DNA of 35,738 bases from assembly GCA_903920005.1 (NCBI GenBank), contig CAIXKI010000096.1:1-35738 (forward strand), read 5' to 3'. The position numbers were made by a program, and so were the translations under genes. The notes below the pieces were generated by a model, which made no database searches, was not told the origin of the DNA, and was given only the letters and a program-made list of their open reading frames with translations. The stretch's first letter is position 1. Every line of letters begins with the position of its first letter. Shown here piece by piece: positions 1-6,575 of this stretch. Source of the DNA: an uncultured delta proteobacterium (GTDB lineage: Bacteria; Bdellovibrionota_C; UBA2361; OMII01).

Positions 1-63
1 ATGATCGAAGGTTATTTTGCTCATGATTTTTTGCGGAAGGAATACGAGAAGAGTACTCGCTAA
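1..63 (+). CDS. C-terminal end of an unidentified protein (5' part outside the window)
   Basis: An open frame runs from the first base of the window to a TAA at 61-63 and encodes 20 residues, mostly charged and aromatic, ending in EYEKSTR. This resembles an ordinary protein C-terminus. The following gene is on the opposite strand and converges on it with a 63-base gap. The ATG at base 1 is probably an internal methionine. There is too little sequence to name a family, and a chance open frame of this length cannot be excluded. Confidence 0.4.
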   Translation: MIEGYFAHDFLRKEYEKSTR

Positions 64-126
64 TGCAGGTTTGTGGCTACTGGACTAATGAGGGGGGGCT
101 CACCCGGCATTGGTTTCACTACGCGG

Positions 127-876
127 CTAGGCGTTTGAGGCCTTCATCTCGCGCATCGCCTCTGGGGTGTTGTACCCTGTGTGGATTCGGAAAGGTCCGT
201 CTTTACGAACGAACGCGAGGTCTACCTGCCACAGTGCAAGGTCCAGGGGGCGGTATAAGGGCTCAAGGACGTCATAGATGGCGAAGTTTTGCTGTTGCAT
301 GAATTCAATCACCTGATTTATCTGGCCGAACATAGTTGATTCCACAACAACGTACTCGACATACTCTCGCAGAATTTTAGTTGCGCCTTTCAGGACGTCC
401 ACCTCTTGTCCATCTACGTCGATTTTGAGGAGCATGGGACCGGGAAATTTTCGCGCCGATGTTAGGTCGTCAAGGGAGATCGTCGGGACTTCTCGTAGCT
501 GTACATCGGGGTCTCCGGCATCTTCGGAGGTCGTCATGTTTGAGTACATGGCATTGTGGCTAACTCGAAGTTTTGTTCGCCCTGTTTTTGCCGCGGCAGC
601 CGCAAGTATATACACCGCGTTTGTGAGAGAGGCGCAGATCTCCTTCATGGTTGCTTCTTGTTCCACTACGGGTTCTATCAGTACGTGAAGGCTATCTGGG
701 AACGCGTGATACAATTCAGGGGTGCCTTTTTGAACGCCGACGTCGATGACTGTCGCTGGAAGGAATCCGAGGTGGCGAAGGTGATGAAGGGCTCCGATTT
801 TGGAGTTGCGGGGGATTTGATTCATTGAGGAAGGATCGTTCTGAGGCCTGGGCCTGTCAAGGTAAAAGGGGCGCAC
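127..876 (-). CDS. FkbM family SAM-dependent methyltransferase
   Basis: This 249-residue protein has the hallmarks of FkbM-type methyltransferases. Residues about 43-50 carry the glycine-containing SAM-binding motif (VIDVGVQKG), and near residue 150 is the family-typical LLKIDVDGQEVDVLKGA segment, followed by a conserved VVVES strand. The family methylates hydroxyl groups of sugars, lipids or polyketides; the substrate here cannot be read from the sequence. The start given is a GTG at 876. An ATG at 825 would remove 17 residues and leave the fold intact, and neither start has a convincing Shine-Dalgarno sequence. It lies about 85 bases downstream of rsmE on the same strand, so it could be transcribed with it, but no functional link is evident. 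Confidence 0.8.
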   Translation of the reverse strand: MRPFYLDRPRPQNDPSSMNQIPRNSKIGALHHLRHLGFLPATVIDVGVQKGTPELYHAFPDSLHVLIEPVVEQEATMKEICASLTNAVYILAAAAAKTGRTKLRVSHNAMYSNMTTSEDAGDPDVQLREVPTISLDDLTSARKFPGPMLLKIDVDGQEVDVLKGATKILREYVEYVVVESTMFGQINQVIEFMQQQNFAIYDVLEPLYRPLDLALWQVDLAFVRKDGPFRIHTGYNTPEAMREMKASNA

Positions 877-961
877 ATACTGGATCAGAGCTCGCGAGAT
901 TTTGATATGCTCCTCATTCAGTTCTATTGAAGGATGGGGGCGGCTCCCGTATCTGCTGATG

Positions 962-1729
962 CTATTTGTTTTGGATCGTCACGAGCGCCGTTACCACGGC
1001 GAGCTCTGATCGTAGCACCTTAGGCCCAAGGGATGTGGGAATGAACCCGTTCTGTAGCAGCTTCTCATGCTCCTCCGGGGAGAAGTCTCCTTCGGGTCCT
1101 ACGATGACGCACGCGTGGCTGCCCGCTTTTAGGATCTTGGCCGCGTCCGAAAGCAGTTGAGCGTCTGGCGAGAGAGAGCAGATAGCTTTGAGCGAAAATG
1201 GAGTTAATGAGAGGTGCTTGAGCGCCTCATCAAGGGAGAGTGTGATCTTTACCTGGGGAGGAAGTACTTGTCGACTCTGTTGCGCGGCGGCTGTCGCGAT
1301 CTTTGATATTCGGGTCTCTTTGTGAGCGCATTCATCTGAGTTTCGAAGTCGTACGATGCTCCGATCTGATTGAAAGAAAACGATGTGAGAGCACCCAAGC
1401 TCGGTAGCCCAATCGGTTATGTGGTCGTTTTTCTGCCCTTTGCAGAGAGCGCAGATGAGTGTGATGTCGATCTCATGAGAGGTCTCCTTGAGAGCCGCAG
1501 TGATCTTTATTGAAACGGAGGTGCCTATCGAGTCGATTGTGCCTTGATAGACGGTTGTGCTGTCCCGGTCGCCGATCTCAATCGGATCGCCGACGCGGAG
1601 TCGCAGCACGTCTCTGATGTAATGGCTGTCTGAAGGGGAGAGGGGGAGGAGGGAATCGGAAGAAAAATCGCCTCGCGAGCTTGAAGTGTCGACGAAGAGT
1701 CGAGGTCCTTTTCGCTCGCGAGGCTCCAT
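962..1729 (-). CDS. rsmE: 16S rRNA m3U1498 methyltransferase RsmE
   Basis: RsmE methylates N3 of U1498 in 16S rRNA of the assembled 30S subunit. The protein has the N-terminal RNA-binding (PUA-like) part (GPRLFVD, then HYIRDVLRLRVGDPIEIGD) and a C-terminal SPOUT methyltransferase knot with the GPEGDFSPEE motif and the terminal LGPKVLRSELAVVTAL segment. The usual RxETA of the family is RSELA here. The frame stays open upstream to 1798, but that would overlap the neighbouring gene. The ATG at 1727-1729 leaves a 10-base gap and places GPRLFV near the N-terminus as in known RsmE, so I chose it (255 aa). It probably shares a transcript with the upstream isomerase gene. Confidence 0.9.
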   Translation of the reverse strand: MEPRERKGPRLFVDTSSSRGDFSSDSLLPLSPSDSHYIRDVLRLRVGDPIEIGDRDSTTVYQGTIDSIGTSVSIKITAALKETSHEIDITLICALCKGQKNDHITDWATELGCSHIVFFQSDRSIVRLRNSDECAHKETRISKIATAAAQQSRQVLPPQVKITLSLDEALKHLSLTPFSLKAICSLSPDAQLLSDAAKILKAGSHACVIVGPEGDFSPEEHEKLLQNGFIPTSLGPKVLRSELAVVTALVTIQNK

Positions 1730-1739
1730 AGAAAAGATA

Positions 1740-2351
1740 CTACTTCTTTCGAAGGCCCATCTTCTCAAGGCGTTGAGCGAGGTATGGGATCTTGTCATAC
1801 CCTACGATTCGCTCGCCGCTCTCGAACACAAATGTCGGAGTATCAAATACCGCGAGCTTGCGTCCACGCTTATAGATTCCCTTCACGCGCTCACGAGTGT
1901 CGGATGAGGACACCTTGCTGAGGAAGTCGCCAAGATCGATGTCGAGATCGTCGCAGAGCTCGTTCATGAAAGCATCTTCGTTCGGATTCTCTCCGAGGCC
2001 CCACCACTTGTTGAATACCTTGATGTTGTACTCAAGGAGGACGCCCATGTCGTTAGCGATGAGCGCGCCGCGGGTGAGACGTCCTGGATCGTGCTCAACT
2101 TCTGGCCATCCCTCTGGGAATACGAGCGAAAGGCCGCGCTCTTCAGCGAGACGCTTTGTATCCTCAAAGAGGTAGGAAAGCTTGTCAGGAAGTATTCCAG
2201 TCTGAGGAACTGGCTGCCCAGATGCCTTGGCTGAGAAAGGTTGCCACAAAAGCTCTACGTTGTACTTGTCCGCGATGTCATAGATCGGGTCCATAGCGAG
2301 ATAAGAGTAGGGACTCTGGAAAGAATAGAAGACCTCAACATTCACCGTCAT
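1740..2351 (-). CDS. 2-hydroxychromene-2-carboxylate isomerase / DsbA-family thioredoxin-fold protein
   Basis: The 203-residue protein opens with VEVFYSFQSPYSYLAMDPIYDIADKY, the thioredoxin-fold start typical of the HCCA isomerase/kappa glutathione transferase branch of the DsbA family. The SPYSY segment replaces the redox CxxC, so disulfide exchange is unlikely. The C-terminal FDTPTFVFESGERIVGYDKI carries the cis-proline (TP) and the usual 'GVPTFVV...FWGQDR'-like element. Members isomerise or conjugate with glutathione in aromatic degradation, but many are uncharacterised, and no aromatic catabolic genes lie nearby. The gene lies 10 bases upstream of rsmE. The ATG at 2349-2351 is preceded on the minus strand by a TATAAG sequence about 10 bases upstream, a possible -10 element very close to the start. 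Confidence 0.75.
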   Translation of the reverse strand: MTVNVEVFYSFQSPYSYLAMDPIYDIADKYNVELLWQPFSAKASGQPVPQTGILPDKLSYLFEDTKRLAEERGLSLVFPEGWPEVEHDPGRLTRGALIANDMGVLLEYNIKVFNKWWGLGENPNEDAFMNELCDDLDIDLGDFLSKVSSSDTRERVKGIYKRGRKLAVFDTPTFVFESGERIVGYDKIPYLAQRLEKMGLRKK

Positions 2352-2388
2352 AAGCTCACTTATACTTAAGAAAAACGTCCAACGTTCA

Positions 2389-2613
2389 GCACGCTACGGT
2401 AAGCGGCGTGCGCTAGATTTCGAACGGGGTACACCCCGCTACCAGATTGTGTTGTCTGAGCTTAAGAGGGAAGAGCGTCAGCAGCGACGCACCCCTTTCA
2501 GGCGCATCGGCACGGCTGGCTGCCCTAATGGTGTAGACCATCGAAACTGTCTGAGAAGGTAGTCGTATTCGCCCAGGTTTGCAAGGATATCTTCTCAGTT
2601 TTGCCCGCTTTTT
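2389..2613 (+). ncRNA. Candidate structured RNA or metF leader with a terminator-like end
   Basis: Five hairpins follow one another. GCACGC (2389-2394) pairs with GCGTGC (2406-2411). CGGGG (2425-2429) pairs with CCCCG (2434-2438) around a TACA loop. GCGTC (2475-2479) pairs with GACGC (2486-2490). ATGGT (2528-2532) pairs with ACCAT (2537-2541) around a GTAG loop. An 11-bp stem of 2551-2561 with 2588-2598 contains one G-U pair and is followed directly by TTTT and, after six bases, TTTTT. The last element looks like an intrinsic terminator read on the plus strand. The whole could be a free small RNA or a regulatory leader of metF. No family was recognised and the strand is inferred only from the T-rich end. 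Confidence 0.35.
2551..2613 (+). terminator. Terminator-like hairpin upstream of metF
   Basis: The stem CTGAGAAGGTA/TATCTTCTCAG (2551-2561 with 2588-2598; one G-U pair) encloses a 26-base loop and is followed by TTTT at 2599-2602 and TTTTT at 2609-2613. It lies 177 bases before metF with no gene between, so it would either end a small RNA or act as a conditional terminator. The long loop makes it weaker than a textbook terminator. Confidence 0.4.
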
Positions 2614-2789
2614 GGTCGATCATAAATGCCTTCCATGGACGGTAGCCAGAAGAACTTGTATGAGATAGAGTTAATCTCTTCACGGACTTAGCCGTAGTGT
2701 GAAGCGCTCACTTTTACGAGCCCTTCCCGTGAGTCTGGGTCCCTAGACATAGTGCTCGCGGAAAGCGAGTTGAACGTAAAGGTGTTTGT

Positions 2790-3707
2790 TTGGCTACTGG
2801 TATTCAACATTCAGGATTGGGAAGGCTTCTCCCTGCAGGGGCTCGTAATGATAAGCCTCTATTGTGCGTGGAGATTAATCCGCCTCGTGGAACAGAGGTC
2901 GAGCCTATTCTCCAACGATACGCCTCGATAAGCGGAATCGATTTTGTAAACATAACTGATAGCGCTCTCGCGAAGATGAAGCTTTCGGGGCTTACATTCG
3001 CCGCGCTCTTTAAGCAGCGCTTTGGAGTTGAGCCGCTCGTTAATCTCTCGTGCCGGGATCGTAATGTTATTGCGTTACAGTCCGATCTGCTTGGCGCGTG
3101 GGCACTTGGAGTTCGATCAATCGTCGCGCTTACCGGTGATGCCGTCACGGTGGGGGATCTTCCTGACGCAAAGGGGGTGTTCGAGGTTAACTCGGTCGGA
3201 CTGCTGAACATCATCGCCACCCTGAACGGGGGGAAAGATATCGCGGGTGGCGAATTGAAGGGTGGCACGTCGTATCTACCGGGGGTGGTTGTTAATCCAA
3301 ACGCTCGAAACGCGTCGGCAGAGATTAAACGGCTCATTCGCAAGAAAGAGGCGGGCGCCGTCTACGCGTTGAGTCAGCCGGTTTTCGATCCTGAGCATGC
3401 CCGGGGATTCTTTCAGGCCGCGGCAGAATCGGGGATTGACCTTATGGTGGGGCTTCTTCCATACAAATCATCAAAATCTTTTGAGGGTATTTCAAAGGTT
3501 CCCGGTATTCGTATTCCAGAGAACGTGGTTGAACGTGTGCGCGGTCTCCCAGAAGAGAAGATCGCGGATGCTTCGCTTGATATGGCGATGGAGATAGCTG
3601 AGGCTGTTAGGCCGTATGTTCGCGGATTTCATGTAGTGAGTGGCGGTTCTCCGCTCCTTGCCCTAGATTTGTGCAAACGATTGTCAGCGTGGATTCAAGA
3701 TAGCTAG
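2790..3707 (+). CDS. metF: 5,10-methylenetetrahydrofolate reductase family protein (MetF-like)
   Basis: The 305-residue protein has the MTHFR TIM-barrel pattern: a first strand CVEINPPRG with the catalytic glutamate at residue 28, NITDSA, the SIVALTGDAV strand (usual LRGD), a VVVNPNA strand, YALSQPVFD, VGLLPYKS, and a C-terminal HVVSGGSPLLALDL. The enzyme reduces 5,10-methylene-THF to 5-methyl-THF for methionine synthesis, or runs in a one-carbon pathway. The ALTGD variant and the short length resemble the divergent MetF forms that may use other electron donors. The start is a TTG at 2790-2792 preceded by AAAGG at 2778-2782. nuoI begins 14 bases after its stop, so the two are probably co-transcribed. 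Confidence 0.85.
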   Translation: MATGIQHSGLGRLLPAGARNDKPLLCVEINPPRGTEVEPILQRYASISGIDFVNITDSALAKMKLSGLTFAALFKQRFGVEPLVNLSCRDRNVIALQSDLLGAWALGVRSIVALTGDAVTVGDLPDAKGVFEVNSVGLLNIIATLNGGKDIAGGELKGGTSYLPGVVVNPNARNASAEIKRLIRKKEAGAVYALSQPVFDPEHARGFFQAAAESGIDLMVGLLPYKSSKSFEGISKVPGIRIPENVVERVRGLPEEKIADASLDMAMEIAEAVRPYVRGFHVVSGGSPLLALDLCKRLSAWIQDS

Positions 3708-3721
3708 AAAGGATAATCACT

Positions 3722-4306
3722 ATGAAGCGTCGAGAAGAGATGACCTTCCTGGAGAGTATATACGTAGTCGAGATATTCAAAGGTCTTACCATCACGTATG
3801 GAAAGCTCCTTAAGAATTTGTGGCTTCATACCCTCAATACGCTTGGCGTTAAAACGGCGCAGGCGCCTGGAGTCGCGATTCAATATCCAAACGCGCGTCG
3901 CTCTTATCCGGCTCGATATCGTGGCCGCCACCGTCTGACCCTCTACGACAACGGCGATGTAAAGTGTACTTCCTGTTTCCTCTGCGCGACCGCGTGTCCA
4001 GCTCGTTGTATCTACATCGAAGCGTGTGAACATGAAGATCCGAGCGTGGAAAAGTTTCCGAAGCGCTACGAGATAGACACACTCCTATGCATTTACTGCG
4101 GGTACTGTGTCGAGGCTTGCCCAGTTGATGCCATTCGGATGGACACTGGTATTCATCCCGAAGTGTATCCTGCGGACCCTCGATTGTTTATCGAGGATAA
4201 GGAGACCTTGATGCAGCGCTCTCGTATACTCGAGGACTATGGTCCTGAGCGTCTGTATGACATGCACATGAAGAAGATGCAGGACTTAGAGAAGGTCGTT
4301 ATCTAA
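3722..4306 (+). CDS. nuoI: NADH-quinone oxidoreductase subunit I (two 4Fe-4S clusters)
   Basis: The 194-residue protein has the two ferredoxin motifs of NuoI: cysteines 82, 85, 88 and 92 followed by P93 (CTSCFLCATACP), and cysteines 123, 126, 129 and 133 followed by P134 (CIYCGYCVEACP). These bind clusters N6a and N6b, which pass electrons toward the quinone site of complex I. YEIDTLLCIYC and the downstream DAIRMDTGIHP are typical of NuoI. An amphipathic N-terminal segment (residues about 8-45) fits the membrane-facing start. No other nuo subunit is present in the window, so this is an orphan copy downstream of metF. An AAAGGA sequence lies about 10 bases before the ATG. A later ATG (residue 7) is also possible. 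Confidence 0.92.
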   Translation: MKRREEMTFLESIYVVEIFKGLTITYGKLLKNLWLHTLNTLGVKTAQAPGVAIQYPNARRSYPARYRGRHRLTLYDNGDVKCTSCFLCATACPARCIYIEACEHEDPSVEKFPKRYEIDTLLCIYCGYCVEACPVDAIRMDTGIHPEVYPADPRLFIEDKETLMQRSRILEDYGPERLYDMHMKKMQDLEKVVI

Positions 4307-4335
4307 GCTTTTACCCACCGATTTCCGGGTACTCC

Positions 4336-5745
4336 ATGCGCGTAAACAATGTGGCTCGCGGCTTACGACAGGTTGGTTTCTCGGTGGCCGTAGCCGCGTC
4401 GCTTGTTGCCTCGCCGTCGGCATATTCGGAACCGCTTGCTCAACCTTCAGGTGTTGGCCCGTTGCCTGATTTGCAAGGAGCGGCAAAGGTCGGAGCCCTC
4501 CTTTCGAAGCCTCACGTCGATCTCTACAGGAAGGTCCTGGTTCCCGAGGTCGCGGACCTTATCAAGAACGGCGACTTGGTCGTTGAAGTCGCGCTTCAAC
4601 CAAGGCGAAAAGATCTCTTCGCGGCCGCTAAAGGTGGGAGCGCGAGCCTGGTGGCGATCGATCGAGTTGGTGCTTTGCAGCCTCCTCCCGAAGTGGTGCT
4701 GGGCCCGATATTGCCGGATGTTTCTGACGATGGGCAGGTTGTCGATCGTACTCAGCAGGCATACGCCTTGTTGTGGAATGCCGCGATTCATACGTGGCGG
4801 TTGAAGTCTCTAAGTATTAACGCCTCACTGACCACCTTCGCTACGTCTTCTGGTGATGCCAAGCGTATGGACTTTCTCGTGCAGCGAATATATCCACGCG
4901 CGCTGGGTATCTCACCCGGAACGTTAACGCCCCTCTTTAGAGAAAAGATCTCCGCGGTCCAGCCCCCAGTGTTGAAGGGGCTCACGTGGCTCACGCTCCG
5001 TTTTCATGGAGGGGATAATGATTACCTTTGGGCGGCATCCCCGATTACTGGAAAGGTGCGGCAGCTAACCGGTAGCAATCGAGCCGATTCGTTCTTCTCA
5101 GGAGCTTTCTCCCCAGATGACCTATGGGTCTGGTCCGGGAAAATAGAAAAAGTTCAGCCAACCGCGTTGACCTCCATGCAGCTGTTAGTACCTATCGTTG
5201 AGAGTACCGCAATGGTGCGCGTTCAGGGCGATTGTTCCGTTGTAGAATACGCGAAGGGTGATGGGATAGAGACGAACCTTGTGACAAAACGGTACTCGGA
5301 CGCGCCGGCGTGGGTGCCATCGACGATTCGAATGGTTTTGCGAAATGTGTTTCGAATCGACCTTGAGACTCGCGATCCTTTCTCCGTTGATGCCCGACAG
5401 AGTATCTATATCGATAGTGAGACATCTCTCCCGGTGTATAAAACGGTACGAGGGATCGACGGCGCTCTTAACAAGGTGGTGTTGGGTGTCCTCGGAAGTG
5501 TCGGTTCTCACGATGGCGTGATGCCGGGATGGAGAGGGGAAGTTGTGTTTACCCCGCCGACATCCGGACACTCCGTTCTCTCAGTGAATCGTATAGAGAG
5601 CTGTTCGAAGCTTGCCCCAGAGAGAGAGATCAAAATTTTTGACCCGAGCGCAATTGGGGCTAAGCAGAAAGACGCTGACTCTAAGTCTACAAAAACACCT
5701 GCTCCGAAACCTGATCCTGAAACGATAGAACCGATTGATGAGTGA
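4336..5745 (+). CDS. Exported DUF1329-like protein (outer-membrane lipoprotein-sorting-like)
   Basis: This 469-residue protein starts with a signal peptide: basic MRVNNVARGLR, a hydrophobic stretch to about residue 28, then a small-residue cleavage zone near SPSAYSEP. The middle (roughly residues 215-285) has the DUF1329 pattern: a LTLRFHGGDNDYLWAASP strand, the VRQLTGSNRADSFFSGAFSPDDL segment, then a GKIEKVQP strand leading to LLVPI. DUF1329 folds like LolA/LolB lipid-binding proteins and is usually periplasmic or outer-membrane associated; its substrate is not established. The last 35 residues are proline- and acid-rich and probably disordered. It starts 29 bases after nuoI and ends 7 bases before the convergent sspB-like gene. 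The family call comes from pattern memory and is moderately sure. Confidence 0.65.
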   Translation: MRVNNVARGLRQVGFSVAVAASLVASPSAYSEPLAQPSGVGPLPDLQGAAKVGALLSKPHVDLYRKVLVPEVADLIKNGDLVVEVALQPRRKDLFAAAKGGSASLVAIDRVGALQPPPEVVLGPILPDVSDDGQVVDRTQQAYALLWNAAIHTWRLKSLSINASLTTFATSSGDAKRMDFLVQRIYPRALGISPGTLTPLFREKISAVQPPVLKGLTWLTLRFHGGDNDYLWAASPITGKVRQLTGSNRADSFFSGAFSPDDLWVWSGKIEKVQPTALTSMQLLVPIVESTAMVRVQGDCSVVEYAKGDGIETNLVTKRYSDAPAWVPSTIRMVLRNVFRIDLETRDPFSVDARQSIYIDSETSLPVYKTVRGIDGALNKVVLGVLGSVGSHDGVMPGWRGEVVFTPPTSGHSVLSVNRIESCSKLAPEREIKIFDPSAIGAKQKDADSKSTKTPAPKPDPETIEPIDE

Positions 5746-5752
5746 GTATCGC

Positions 5753-6208
5753 TTATTTCACACGCCGAAGGTGTGACGTAGAGCGCCCCGCTACTGAAGA
5801 AGACGGTAACGGCCGCGAGGATCGCTCCGAGCTTCTTTGTGCGGTTGCCTGACGGTCGTCTCTTTGAGCAAGGAACATCTGAAGGATCTCATCAGGCGCC
5901 GCCTCGGCCCAGATGAACTCTTGGCCACGAATCGAAGAAGCGCCCCAGATGGCCTCCCATGGGAGAACGCACGTAAAGTACTCCGGTCCAAACAGAAGCT
6001 CGGCGGTAACCTTAGTATCGTCTATGGTAAGATCGCCTTTGAAGAAGCGACTCAGTCTGAGCGTAACCGTTCTGTTTTCGCAGAGGTGTGAAGGAATAGA
6101 GACGCCGGGTGCAGAGGGGTTAATGTGCACGAGCACTTGCTCATCATCGAGTAATCGCTCGATGGTTGTCTTTTGATCAGTTGTTGTTTCTCTTCCAGTT
6201 GTCATCAT
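5753..6208 (-). CDS. SspB-like ClpXP protease adaptor
   Basis: After a short N-terminal helix (ERLLDDEQVLVHINPSAPGVSIP) the protein shows the SspB core: VTLRLSRFF, a TAELLFGPEYFTCVLPWEAIWGA segment and a PDEIL end. A long flexible tail rich in S and R ends in LRRVK, which matches the ClpX-binding (XB) peptide LRVVK at the C-terminus of E. coli SspB. Such adaptors bring ssrA-tagged or other substrates to ClpXP in the cytoplasm. I chose the ATG at 6206-6208 because GAAGGG lies about 10 bases upstream. The frame stays open to 6277 and would add 23 residues beginning ALQIDVDGG. It converges on the DUF1329 gene. Confidence 0.75.
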   Translation of the reverse strand: MMTTGRETTTDQKTTIERLLDDEQVLVHINPSAPGVSIPSHLCENRTVTLRLSRFFKGDLTIDDTKVTAELLFGPEYFTCVLPWEAIWGASSIRGQEFIWAEAAPDEILQMFLAQRDDRQATAQRSSERSSRPLPSSSVAGRSTSHLRRVK

Positions 6209-6575
6209 GGGTTTATGCCCTTCGTAGAATCCAAGTACCCGGAAGGTGCCACCATCGACATCGATCTGTAATGCCAATCAACAGATCGAGAGTCTTTGGA
6301 GAGTGGCTGCTGGAACTTTGTTCCACCTTCGATCCAGCGCCTAGTCAAACCAGCCCGAGTTTACCCCCATATAGATGCGGTCGCATTCAAATGGGCTTCA
6401 CTGACTTAGCTCGCGGATAAATATATGGTGTTTGGAGCCATAGGATCCCAGATATACTGAACATTCTCGCATTCAGAGAGGTGGGCTTTCGAAGCCATCC
6501 GTGCGAAAGTACGCGGGATGTTTGTTTGCATGTAATCGATGCAACAAAAGCTGAATCTGTGAGGTTAATTGCGTC
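6209..6575. other. 367-base region between the divergent sspB-like and glycosyltransferase genes
   Basis: It contains no gene I can support. It must hold divergent promoters for both neighbours. Visible structure: a perfect hairpin GGCTT-TCG-AAGCC at 6484-6496, and a hairpin of TTGCAT (6526-6531) with ATGCAA (6539-6544) about 30 bases before the GTG start of the glycosyltransferase. The latter could affect translation. The left end could encode an N-terminal extension of the SspB-like protein. Confidence 0.5.

Larger units (their letters stand above)
2352..2789. other. 438-base gene-free region between the isomerase gene and metF
   Basis: I find no convincing coding frame here. It holds the divergent 5' region of the minus-strand isomerase gene and the leader of metF on the plus strand. 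The left 230 bases contain several hairpins, annotated separately as a candidate structured RNA. The right 170 bases carry further short inverted repeats, for example CTTCAC at about 2678 with GTGAAG near 2699, and end in an AAAGG Shine-Dalgarno sequence for metF. I could not match the region to a known riboswitch, 6S RNA, RNase P RNA, SRP RNA or tmRNA motif. Confidence 0.6.

Noticed and set aside
2413-2440. A T-loop-like TTCGAAAT on the minus strand near a G/C stem, suggesting a tRNA
   Set aside because: The T-stem does not pair over five bases, and no acceptor, D or anticodon arm can be formed around it.
2804-3343. 179-codon minus-strand frame inside metF
   Set aside because: It lies fully within the clear metF coding sequence and its product shows no protein-like pattern.
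5757-5775. A CACAC/GTGTG repeat at the end of the sspB-like gene, similar to the rpsN leader hairpin
   Set aside because: It is inside coding sequence; the similarity is short and the repeat is explained by the codons for the LRRVK tail.
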